Assembly: GCF_031599675.1 (NCBI RefSeq)
Contig: NZ_CP134223.1
Span: forward strand, 2,604,001 to 2,668,000
Direction: 5' to 3'
DNA: 64,000 bases
Origin: Paenibacillus pedocola
GTDB lineage: Bacteria > Bacillota > Bacilli > Paenibacillales > Paenibacillaceae
Under the pieces are notes generated by a model that saw only the letters and a program-made list of their open reading frames with translations, did not search any database and had not been told where the DNA came from. The translations under genes were made by a program, and so were the position numbers. Below, piece by piece: positions 8,490 to 16,271 of this stretch (position 1 is its first letter; each line of letters opens with the position of its first letter).

Positions 8490-8538
8490 ATACAATATGT
8501 GGTATAGTTGAAAAGCTGGTTCACACAATATATTGTTA
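8490..8538 (+). promoter_or_regulatory. Pair of NrdR boxes upstream of ribonucleotide reductase
   Basis: Two 16-bp AT-rich dyads, ATACAATATGTGGTAT (8490-8505) and ACACAATATATTGTTA (8523-8538), match the NrdR box, the second very well. Their centres are 33 bp apart, about three helical turns, the usual arrangement for NrdR-repressed nrd promoters. The rest of the 393-bp gap (8266-8658) holds only AT-rich sequence and a possible TTGACA at 8589-8594; I see no gene in it. Confidence 0.75.
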
Positions 8539-8658
8539 CAAAAGCTTGAAATTATTGTTTACGGAGGGCTTTTGGCGGTTATTTGATATTGACAAGAGGA
8601 CTCCACCTTACTACTTGCAGCGGAAGATTTACATATTACACACCGGGAGGTTTTTCTA

Positions 8659-11295
8659 TTGAGTACAGTGGAACGCAAGCAGCGCCTTGAAGGGCTAAGT
8701 GAGAAAATATTTTTGGACCGTTATGCCTGGAAGGATGCAGACAGCAACAATGCCAAGGTTGGCGATGTTGTGCTGGTTCTGACCAAAGATGATCCCAAAT
8801 TTCCGACAAAGGAAGTCGGGGAGATTGTCGAGCGCAATGGCCGGATCGTTACCGTCAAGACGCGCAGCGGGGAACTGGTGAATTCGGATGTAGAAAAGCT
8901 GACGCTTAATATAGAGAAGACTCCGGAAGAAATGTGGGACCGTCTGGCCGCTGCCATGGCTTCTGTAGAGAAAACACCTGAACTGCAGGAAGAATGGACA
9001 GGCAGGTTCCGTTCGATTCTGGATGACTGGAAGCTTGTACCGGGCGGACGGATTGCTGCGGGTGCAGGGGCAAGTGAAGAACTGACCCTGTTCAACTGTT
9101 ATGTTGTGCCTTCGCCAAAAGACAGCCGCGGCGGCATCATGCAGACCCTTTCGGAAATGACCGAAATTATGGCCCGCGGCGGCGGTGTGGGGATCAACCT
9201 GTCCTCGCTGCGTCCGCGCCGGGCAATTGTAAGAGGCGTCAACGGCTCGTCGAGCGGTTCTGTATCCTGGGGCGGATTGTTCAGCTATACCACCGGACTT
9301 ATTGAGCAGGGCGGCAGCCGCCGCGGCGCATTGATGCTGATGATCAATGACTGGCATCCGGATGTTGTTGATTTCATCACCGTGAAGCAGACGATGGGCC
9401 AGGTGACCAATGCCAACCTGTCGGTATGCGTGAGCAATGCCTTCATGAAGGCAGTCAAAGAGGATCTGGACTGGGAGCTGGTCTTCCCGGATACAACGGA
9501 CCCTGATTACGATACAATCTGGGACGGGGATCTGGATAAATGGAAAGCGGATGGCCGCGCGGTTATTCCTTACCGTACCGTCAGAGCGCGTGATGTCTGG
9601 CATACGATTATTGAATCAGCCTGGAAATCGGCTGAGCCGGGTGTAGTGTTCATGGAATACTACAATCAAATGTCCAACAGCTGGTATTTCAACCCGATTA
9701 TCTGCACGAATCCGTGCGGTGAGCAGGGCCTTCCGGGCTGGGGCGTCTGCAATCTGTCTGCCGTCAACCTCTCCAAGTTCTACGATGCGGAGAATCATGA
9801 TGTGGACTGGGCGGATCTGGCTACAACTACCCGCTATTCTGTACGTTTCCTGGATAATGTTATCGACAAGACGCCTTACCACTTCCCTGAGAATGAAGCG
9901 AACCAGAAGCTGGAACGCCGCGTAGGTCTGGGCACTATGGGTCTGGCCGAGCTGATGATCAAGCTGAACATCCGCTACGGCAGCCCGGAATCGCTGGAGT
10001 TCCTGGACAAGCTCTATGGCTTCATGGCGCGCGAAGCGTATCTGGCTTCGGCGGAAATCGCCGGCGAGAAGGGTTCCTTCCAGGCATTTGATGCTGAGAA
10101 ATATCTGCAAAGCGGATTTATGCGTAATATTACCGAGGTCTATCCGGAAGTCGGTGAATCGATCCGCAAGCACGGCATGCGCAACGTTACCGTGATTACC
10201 CAGGCACCTACAGGCAGTACCGGTACAATGGTCGGCACTTCGACCGGTATCGAGCCGTACTTTGCCTTCAAATATTTCCGCCAGAGCCGTCTCGGCTATG
10301 ACGAGCAGTTCGTGCCGATTGCCCAGGAGTGGCTGGAAGCCCATCCGGGTGAAGAGCTGCCTGAGTACTTCGTGACTTCCATGGATTTGTCGGCTAAAGA
10401 CCATATCCGTGCACAGGCAGCCATTCAGCGCTGGGTGGACAGCTCCATCTCCAAAACAGCCAACTGCCCGTCCGACTTCACCGTCGAAGAGACAGCCGAG
10501 CTGTATGAAATGGCCTTCGATCTGGGCTGCAAAGGCGTAACGATCTACCGCGACGGCAGCCGAGATGTGCAGGTGCTGGAAACTGCGAAGAAGGAAGACA
10601 AGAAGGACACACCGGCGGCTGAACCGGCTGCCGAAGAAGCAGCTCCGGCCGCAGCAACAACCGCAGTAGCAGTAAGTCCTGCACCACAGGCTAATGTGGT
10701 GGATAAACAATACAAGAAACGCCCGCAGGTGCTGCGCGGCGCTACCTATAAGATCAATACGCCATTCGGCATGGCGTATATCACCATCAACGACCTGGAC
10801 GGCATTCCGGCCGAAATCTTCCTGAATGTCGGCAAGGCCGGCTCCGACGTCTTCGCCATGGCGGAAGCCCTGGGCCGTGTCTGCTCGCTGTTCCTGCGTT
10901 ACGGCGACCACGGCGAGAAGGTCGAGCTGCTGATTAAGCATCTCAAGGGCATCGGCGGCTCCGGCGCCATCGGCTTCGGCGCGAACCGCGTCGAGTCCAT
11001 CGCCGATGCAGTAGCTAAGGCGCTGGAAACCCATGTGCAGAACAACGCACAGGATGACCATGTGGCCGCGCCAATCGCAGCCACGCTGGAGCTTGATTTC
11101 AATGAAGCGCTCAGCGCGGAGCTGAAATCAAGCAGCCCTGCTGCCGCTGTTACGAATGACGGTCATGGCGGCCATTCGGCGCATAGCCATTCGACCGCTT
11201 CCCGCGACCTCTGCCCATCCTGCGGCAGCGCCTCGCTGGTTAACATCGAAGGATGCAAGACCTGCAGTAATTGCGGGTATAGCCGGTGCGGTTGA
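8659..11295 (+). CDS. nrdJ: Adenosylcobalamin-dependent (class II) ribonucleotide reductase
   Basis: 878 residues from a TTG start with GGGAGG 8 nt upstream. It reduces ribonucleotides to deoxyribonucleotides using a radical generated from B12. The ten-stranded barrel has the expected residues: C147 (in NCYVVPS), NPCGEQ with C353 and E355, and C364 in GVCNLSA, the redox pair plus thiyl site of class II enzymes. Phosphate-binding APTGSTGTMVGTSTG is present. An Ala/Pro-rich linker (about residues 640-680) joins a C-terminal domain that ends in two CxxC motifs (CPSCGS, CSNCGY), the flexible thiol shuttle and possible zinc site. There is no activase or small subunit gene nearby, as expected for class II. 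The NrdR boxes upstream indicate repression when dATP is plentiful. Confidence 0.95.
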   Translation: MSTVERKQRLEGLSEKIFLDRYAWKDADSNNAKVGDVVLVLTKDDPKFPTKEVGEIVERNGRIVTVKTRSGELVNSDVEKLTLNIEKTPEEMWDRLAAAMASVEKTPELQEEWTGRFRSILDDWKLVPGGRIAAGAGASEELTLFNCYVVPSPKDSRGGIMQTLSEMTEIMARGGGVGINLSSLRPRRAIVRGVNGSSSGSVSWGGLFSYTTGLIEQGGSRRGALMLMINDWHPDVVDFITVKQTMGQVTNANLSVCVSNAFMKAVKEDLDWELVFPDTTDPDYDTIWDGDLDKWKADGRAVIPYRTVRARDVWHTIIESAWKSAEPGVVFMEYYNQMSNSWYFNPIICTNPCGEQGLPGWGVCNLSAVNLSKFYDAENHDVDWADLATTTRYSVRFLDNVIDKTPYHFPENEANQKLERRVGLGTMGLAELMIKLNIRYGSPESLEFLDKLYGFMAREAYLASAEIAGEKGSFQAFDAEKYLQSGFMRNITEVYPEVGESIRKHGMRNVTVITQAPTGSTGTMVGTSTGIEPYFAFKYFRQSRLGYDEQFVPIAQEWLEAHPGEELPEYFVTSMDLSAKDHIRAQAAIQRWVDSSISKTANCPSDFTVEETAELYEMAFDLGCKGVTIYRDGSRDVQVLETAKKEDKKDTPAAEPAAEEAAPAAATTAVAVSPAPQANVVDKQYKKRPQVLRGATYKINTPFGMAYITINDLDGIPAEIFLNVGKAGSDVFAMAEALGRVCSLFLRYGDHGEKVELLIKHLKGIGGSGAIGFGANRVESIADAVAKALETHVQNNAQDDHVAAPIAATLELDFNEALSAELKSSSPAAAVTNDGHGGHSAHSHSTASRDLCPSCGSASLVNIEGCKTCSNCGYSRCG

Positions 11296-11352
11296 TAATA
11301 GGAACTTAGAATAAGTTCGTTCTCAAATATTCATAGTATGTAATACTGCGCA

Positions 11353-11393
11353 AACAGTCCCGGTGAGATTTATACATTCACCGGGATTGTTTG
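11353..11393 (+). terminator. Terminator after nrdJ
   Basis: Arms around TCCCGGTGA and TCACCGGGA form a long stem, extended by AACAG/TTGTT, with a 10-nt loop. The tail is short (TTTGG), so termination may be partial. Confidence 0.6.
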
Positions 11394-11454
11394 GCGTTTA
11401 ATCCAACCAAGGAAGGTAATCGAAACCAACTGAATTAGCTATGAATTTAAAATA

Positions 11455-11509
11455 TTGAAACGTTTCCAAATTAACTATTGAAACGTTTCCACTTTGGTGA
11501 TATTATAAT
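11455..11509 (+). promoter_or_regulatory. Promoter and two operators of the LacI-type fructan regulator
   Basis: Two copies of the 10-bp palindrome GAAACGTTTC (11457-11466 and 11480-11489) lie 23 bp apart in nearly identical surroundings (TTGAAACGTTTCCA). The second overlaps the -35 region of a promoter with TATAAT at 11504-11509. A CG-centred palindrome is typical for LacI/CcpA-family proteins; the same palindrome occurs twice more before the transporter genes, so autoregulation is likely. It also resembles a CcpA cre site, so dual control is possible. Confidence 0.75.
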
Positions 11510-11536
11510 TTTCAGAAGAGAGTTCGGGGGTGTTAA

Positions 11537-12505
11537 ATGACAAGCATTAAAGATGTAGCTAACTTAGCCGGCGTTGCAGTAGGAACCGTGTCCAGAGTCA
11601 TTAACAACTCTGGCGCTGTAAAACCCAAGACACGCAGAAAAGTTGAAGAAGCCATACAAGAACTGAATTATTTTCCGAATGAAGTGGCCCGGAATTTCAA
11701 GATGCAGAAGTCCAAAATGGTAGCTCTGCTGCTTCCAAGCATCTGGAATCCATTCTTTTCTGAATTGGCTTATTATATCGAGGATGAATTGGATCTTGAA
11801 GGTTACAAGCTTATGCTTTGTAACAGCGGCGGTAAGCCTGAGAAGGAAATGTATTATTTGGATATGCTCCGGCAAAATAAAGTTGCTGGTATTGTCGGGA
11901 TAACTTACAACGATATCGAGAATAATGTAAGTAATGATATTCCGATTGTAAGTATTGATAGACATTTCAACAAGAAGATCACCTGTGTAACCTCAGATAA
12001 TTTTGAGGGAGGGCGGCTGGCTTTAAGGGAGCTTGTTAAGGCGGGAGCCCGGAAACCGGCTTTTATGGGAAGTGTCACTTCTGTATTTAGTGAAACCATG
12101 AACCGGAGAGAGGGTTTCATTCATGAGGCGGAAGCTTTGGGAGTCGATTATGTGGTCTATGAGAAACCCGACCCTATCGTGGATGATGAGGCCTATTTCA
12201 ATGAGTTTCTTAATAAGTATGACGATGTGGATGGCATTTTTGCGATAACCGATATGTTAGCTGCCAATTATATTGAAAGAGCTAGGCGGCAGGGTATCCG
12301 TGTTCCCGAAGATGTAAAGGTCATCGGTTACGATGGCATTCAGGATAATCCATATTTTCATCCGATCTTATCAACGATCAGGCAGCCGGTGGAAGAGATG
12401 GCACGTATGACAATCAGACTGCTCTATAACAAGATCGAAGGCATACCCTTAGATAAGCAAGTGTATCGTATTCCTGTTCTTTTCAAGCAAGGTGAAACTA
12501 CATGA
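11537..12505 (+). CDS. LacI family transcriptional regulator of the fructan locus
   Basis: 322 residues. The helix-turn-helix and hinge helix are canonical: TSIKDVANLAGVAVGTVSRVI, then NSGAVKPKTRRKVEEAI and LNYFPNEVARNF. The periplasmic-binding-protein-like core spans about residues 60-320 with MVALLLPSIWNPFFSELAYY and VIGYDGIQDNPYFHPILSTI. Such repressors release DNA on binding a sugar or sugar phosphate. It lies at the head of the fructan genes, with two GAAACGTTTC operators upstream of itself and two upstream of the ABC transporter. The inducer is probably fructose, a fructo-oligosaccharide or sucrose, by context only. A GGGGG ribosome site precedes ATG 11537. Confidence 0.92.
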   Translation: MTSIKDVANLAGVAVGTVSRVINNSGAVKPKTRRKVEEAIQELNYFPNEVARNFKMQKSKMVALLLPSIWNPFFSELAYYIEDELDLEGYKLMLCNSGGKPEKEMYYLDMLRQNKVAGIVGITYNDIENNVSNDIPIVSIDRHFNKKITCVTSDNFEGGRLALRELVKAGARKPAFMGSVTSVFSETMNRREGFIHEAEALGVDYVVYEKPDPIVDDEAYFNEFLNKYDDVDGIFAITDMLAANYIERARRQGIRVPEDVKVIGYDGIQDNPYFHPILSTIRQPVEEMARMTIRLLYNKIEGIPLDKQVYRIPVLFKQGETT

Positions 12506-12579
12506 TCCCAATCTGGAACGGAAAACTTCAGCACATTGGATATTTGTAATATCAACTGAGGTTTTTCTTCACTAAATTG

Positions 12580-12610
12580 GAAACGTTTCAATCTAAATTG
12601 GAAACGTTTC
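12580..12610 (+). promoter_or_regulatory. Second operator pair before the fructan ABC transporter
   Basis: Two copies of GAAACGTTTC (12580-12589 and 12601-12610), each inside AAATTGGAAACGTTTCAA, are 21 bp apart (two helical turns). They lie just upstream of the permease gene and share the core of the operators before the LacI gene. Confidence 0.75.
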
Positions 12611-12649
12611 AAAACGAATGATTACTTTTACATGAAAGGGAGAATAAAC

Positions 12650-13600
12650 GTGAATTCAACAACTAGCGGGACGGATCATTCCATGATCCAACCAAAACGT
12701 AAAGCATGGAGCAGGTTCAAACGCGACTATGAGCTGTACCTTTTTTTACTGCCGATCATTATTCTTTACCTCGTATTCAAGTATTATCCGATGTACGGTG
12801 TACAAATTGCTTTCAAGGACTTTTCACCAAGTCAGGGGATCTGGGGAAGTGAATGGGTAGGCTTCCAGCACTTTATAGATTTTTTCAACACTTATAACTT
12901 CTGGACCATTATCACGAATACGCTCTCACTCAGTTTCCTTTCGTTGCTGTTTGGCTTCCCGGCCCCAATCATTATCGCCATTATGCTCAATCAGATGCTG
13001 GGTAAGTCCTACAAGAAATTTGTGCAGACAGTGATTTATGCACCGCATTTTATCTCTACGGTTGTACTCGTCGGCATGCTTAATGTTTTTTTGTCTCCAA
13101 ACAGCGGTATCGTGAATCACGTCATCACCCTGTTCGGAGGAGATCCCATTCTGTTTCTGGCGGATGCTGGCTGGTTTCGTCCCCTGTATATACTGTCAGG
13201 CATCTGGCAGGAAACAGGCTTCGCCACCATTATCTACCTTGCTGCTCTTGCCGGGGTCAATCCCGAACTTCATGAAGCTGCAATTATGGATGGAGCGAGT
13301 AAGTGGAAGCGTGTGTGGTATGTGGATATTCCAAGCATTTTGCCGACGATCGTTATTCTGCTGATCCTCGCACTTGGTAACATTATGAGCATCGGCTTTG
13401 AGAAAGCGTTCCTGATGCAGAGCGATTTGAATTATGCCACCTCCAATATTATCCCGACCTATGTATATGAAATGGGGATTCAGAAGGCTCAATACAGCTT
13501 CTCTACGGCAGTTGGCCTATTCAATTCTTTCATCAATATTGTCCTGATTTTCACCGTTAACCGGATTGCCAAAAAAATGACAGAAACCAGTCTCTGGTAA
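12650..13600 (+). CDS. Carbohydrate ABC transporter permease (LplB type)
   Basis: 316 residues from GTG 12650, chosen because AAAGGGAG lies 7 nt upstream; an in-frame ATG at 12632 lacks such a site. After a basic N terminus come six membrane segments, starting with YLFLLPIIILYLVFKYYP. The permease EAA loop reads EAAIMDGASKWKRVWYVDIP, which contacts the ATPase. The YYPMYGVQIAFKDFSP motif is characteristic of the LplB/YtcP group, which imports oligosaccharides with a large binding protein. No ATPase gene is in the operon; such importers commonly share an MsmX-type ATPase encoded elsewhere. Confidence 0.93.
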   Translation: MNSTTSGTDHSMIQPKRKAWSRFKRDYELYLFLLPIIILYLVFKYYPMYGVQIAFKDFSPSQGIWGSEWVGFQHFIDFFNTYNFWTIITNTLSLSFLSLLFGFPAPIIIAIMLNQMLGKSYKKFVQTVIYAPHFISTVVLVGMLNVFLSPNSGIVNHVITLFGGDPILFLADAGWFRPLYILSGIWQETGFATIIYLAALAGVNPELHEAAIMDGASKWKRVWYVDIPSILPTIVILLILALGNIMSIGFEKAFLMQSDLNYATSNIIPTYVYEMGIQKAQYSFSTAVGLFNSFINIVLIFTVNRIAKKMTETSLW

Positions 13601-13613
13601 GGAGGAGTACATT

Positions 13614-14510
13614 TTGAATTCATTATTGAAGCGTAAGAGTAGAGGAGACGCGTGGTTTGACATCATCAACTACACCATGTTGACCATCATTATGCTGCTC
13701 GTCTTATACCCGTTGTACTTTGTACTGGTTGCATCACTCAGTGATCCTAATTATATCTACTCAGGTGAAGTCTGGCTGTTTCCTAAAGGCTTTACGCTGG
13801 ATGGTTATGAACGGATTTTTAGTGACTCATCCATCTGGATCGGTTATGGAAATTCAATTCTATACGCGACTCTGGGCACATTAATTGGAGTTGCCGTAAC
13901 TGTATTTGCGGCCTATCCGTTAGCCCGTAAAGATCTGGCAGGGAAATCTGTGATTATGTGGTTTTTGCTGGTCACTATGTTCTTTAGCGGCGGGCTGATT
14001 CCGACCTATTTATTAATTAAGGATCTTCACATGCTGAATACGATCTGGGCCCTTGTCATTCCCGGAGCAGGCGGTGTATTCAATGTGATTATCGTGAGGA
14101 CATTTTTCCAGTCATCCATACCGGATGAAATGTGGGAAGCGGCGTCCATAGACGGATGTTCCAATACCAGATTCTTTTGGAGTATCGTCCTGCCTTTATC
14201 CAAGTCCATTCTGGCGGTTATGGTGCTGTATCATGTTGTCGGCTTCTGGAATGGGTTCTTCGACGCTTTAATTTATCTGAACGACGAGAGCAAATATCCG
14301 CTGCAGCTGGTGCTTCGCAACATCCTTGTCCAGAATCAGGTCAACTCCGGCATGATGATCGATGTGGAATCTTATGCAGCCAAGATGCGGGTTACAGAAC
14401 TGATCAAATACGGTGTCATCATGGTATCCAGTCTGCCGCTGCTTATCTTGTATCCTTTCCTGCAGAAGTATTTTGTTAAAGGCGTGATGATCGGCTCCAT
14501 TAAGGGATGA
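13614..14510 (+). CDS. Carbohydrate ABC transporter permease (LplC/YtcP type)
   Basis: 298 residues from a TTG start with AAGGAGG upstream. It has six predicted membrane segments (first: YTMLTIIMLLVLYPLYFVLV) and the EAA motif WEAASIDGCSNTRFFWSIVL. It is the second permease half, 13 bp after the first, so they form a heterodimeric channel. The C terminus LQKYFVKGVMIGSIKG is the conserved ending of this family. Confidence 0.93.
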   Translation: MNSLLKRKSRGDAWFDIINYTMLTIIMLLVLYPLYFVLVASLSDPNYIYSGEVWLFPKGFTLDGYERIFSDSSIWIGYGNSILYATLGTLIGVAVTVFAAYPLARKDLAGKSVIMWFLLVTMFFSGGLIPTYLLIKDLHMLNTIWALVIPGAGGVFNVIIVRTFFQSSIPDEMWEAASIDGCSNTRFFWSIVLPLSKSILAVMVLYHVVGFWNGFFDALIYLNDESKYPLQLVLRNILVQNQVNSGMMIDVESYAAKMRVTELIKYGVIMVSSLPLLILYPFLQKYFVKGVMIGSIKG

Positions 14511-14617
14511 TACGGGCAGGGTCTTGAAAGGGGGTGATGTACAGGATCTGAGGAATAGTGAGGAAAAGCAATATATGATTTGCGTTTGTGGAACGAAATT
14601 AGGGGAGGTTATGTAGA

Positions 14618-16243
14618 ATGAAATCATTATTCAAAGGTGCGGGAATTGTCATGCTGGCCGGAGCGTTTGCGCTTAGCGGATGCTCGGGTAATGGCAACAG
14701 TGCAAATAACCAGGCGGGAAGTCCGGATCAGGAAGCCAATTTCAACAAAACCGGTCTTCCGATTGTTAAAGAAGCAGTGTCCTTAAGAATGGTATCCCCG
14801 AAGGCTGCATTGGCACCGGAATTCTCAGAGATGGAAATTTTCAAACGGCTGGAAAAAGATACTAACGTAAAAATTAACTGGGAAAACATCCCTGACACCG
14901 ATTATGCAGAAAAGAAAAACCTGCTGCTTGCGAGCGGTGATTTGCCTGATGCCTTTTATGCAGCCGGCTTCACTGATTACGAGTTAATCAATTATGGCAA
15001 GGATGGAACCATTATTCCGCTGGAGGACTTAATTGATCAATATGCGCCTAATTTGAAAGCGCTTCTTGACCGCCGGCCCGATATCAAATCCTCGATCACA
15101 GCACCGGATGGACACATCTACGGACTACCGTCCTGGGAAGAGAACAACCTCGGAACCAACCCCTTCTTCCACGTTATTAATAAAAGCTGGCTGGATAAGC
15201 TGGGGCTGAAGGTACCGCAAACACTGGATGAATACACGGAAGCACTACTTGCCTTTAAAACACAGGATCCGAATGGCAACGGGAAGCAGGATGAGATCCC
15301 GCTAAGCTTCATGCACATGCAGTGGTGTATGGATATTGCCGGACTATTCGGTGCTTTCGGCCTTCCGGATAATCTGGAGCACCGGGTCGTCCGTGACGGG
15401 AAAGTTATTTTTACCGCGACTCAGCCTGAATATAAGGAAGCTCTGAATTATTTCCATGAAAAATGGTACAAAACGGGTCTGATCGATCCGGAATCCTTCA
15501 CCCAGGACGCAGCACAGTATCTGGCCAAGGGTAAAACAAACGATGAGACGCTAGGATCTTACGTCTGGTGGGAAGTTGAAGAAGTTGTAGGAACCGAGCG
15601 TGCCAAAGATTATGTTCTGCTGTCACCGCTGAAAGGACCGAATGGGGATCAAACGATTGGACGCGCCAATGGCGGCGGCCCGGGACGCGGATCCTTTGTG
15701 ATTACCAAAGAGAACAGCAATCCGGAAATCACTATGCGTTGGATTGATCAGCAGTTTGAGCCTTACATGGCTGCCCAAATCCACTGGGGTCCGCTGGATA
15801 TCGTGTATAAAAAGGATGAAAACGGAAAACTGGTAAATCTGCCGCTTCCTGATGGCGCATCTGCAGGTGAATTCCGTCAAAAGGTAGCACCGGGATCAGG
15901 CGCACCTGGCATCATTACTTTCGATGACTTCGGAAAAGTTGTAGATATGGAGCCTCGGGCCCAGCAGCGTGCCAAGGATTTGGAGCAATACTACAACCCT
16001 TATATGGAAAAGGAAAACTATCCGAATATCTTCTTTGAACCGGAGGAACTGGATAAAATCAACAAGATCGAGCCTGAGCTGATCAAGTATGTAAATACCC
16101 AAAGAGGAAGATTCATTGTGGATGGCGGTGCCGATGCGGAATGGGACAACTATCTGAAGACACTGGACAAAATGGGCTTGAAGGAACTTATGGAAATCTA
16201 TCAAACCGGATTGGATCGCTATAACGCAAATCTGAAAAATTAA
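14618..16243 (+). CDS. Extracellular sugar-binding lipoprotein (LplA type)
   Basis: 541 residues. The signal peptide ends in a lipobox, FALSGC, so the protein is lipid-anchored at Cys22 or so; a Ser/Gly/Asn-rich tether follows. The body is a large family 1-type solute-binding protein with DLPDAFYAAGFTD, DGHIYGLPSW and DPNGNGKQDEIPLSF, as in LplA-like proteins that pair with LplB/LplC permeases. It would capture fructo-oligosaccharides made outside the cell. The RBS is GGGGAGG. Confidence 0.92.
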   Translation: MKSLFKGAGIVMLAGAFALSGCSGNGNSANNQAGSPDQEANFNKTGLPIVKEAVSLRMVSPKAALAPEFSEMEIFKRLEKDTNVKINWENIPDTDYAEKKNLLLASGDLPDAFYAAGFTDYELINYGKDGTIIPLEDLIDQYAPNLKALLDRRPDIKSSITAPDGHIYGLPSWEENNLGTNPFFHVINKSWLDKLGLKVPQTLDEYTEALLAFKTQDPNGNGKQDEIPLSFMHMQWCMDIAGLFGAFGLPDNLEHRVVRDGKVIFTATQPEYKEALNYFHEKWYKTGLIDPESFTQDAAQYLAKGKTNDETLGSYVWWEVEEVVGTERAKDYVLLSPLKGPNGDQTIGRANGGGPGRGSFVITKENSNPEITMRWIDQQFEPYMAAQIHWGPLDIVYKKDENGKLVNLPLPDGASAGEFRQKVAPGSGAPGIITFDDFGKVVDMEPRAQQRAKDLEQYYNPYMEKENYPNIFFEPEELDKINKIEPELIKYVNTQRGRFIVDGGADAEWDNYLKTLDKMGLKELMEIYQTGLDRYNANLKN

Positions 16244-16271
16244 ATAAATAGATGATAGGTGGGGAGAAACT

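Noticed and set aside
9616..11061. Long reverse-strand open frame (481 codons) inside nrdJ
   Set aside because: It is antisense to a highly conserved gene with strong codon bias. It has no ribosome site and its translation looks like a shadow, rich in His, Arg and Gln.
12580..12610. Reading of the GAAACGTTTC sites as plain CcpA cre sites
   Set aside because: Each has a mismatch to the cre consensus, and the same core is repeated in phased pairs next to a LacI gene. The local regulator is the better candidate; dual binding is not excluded.
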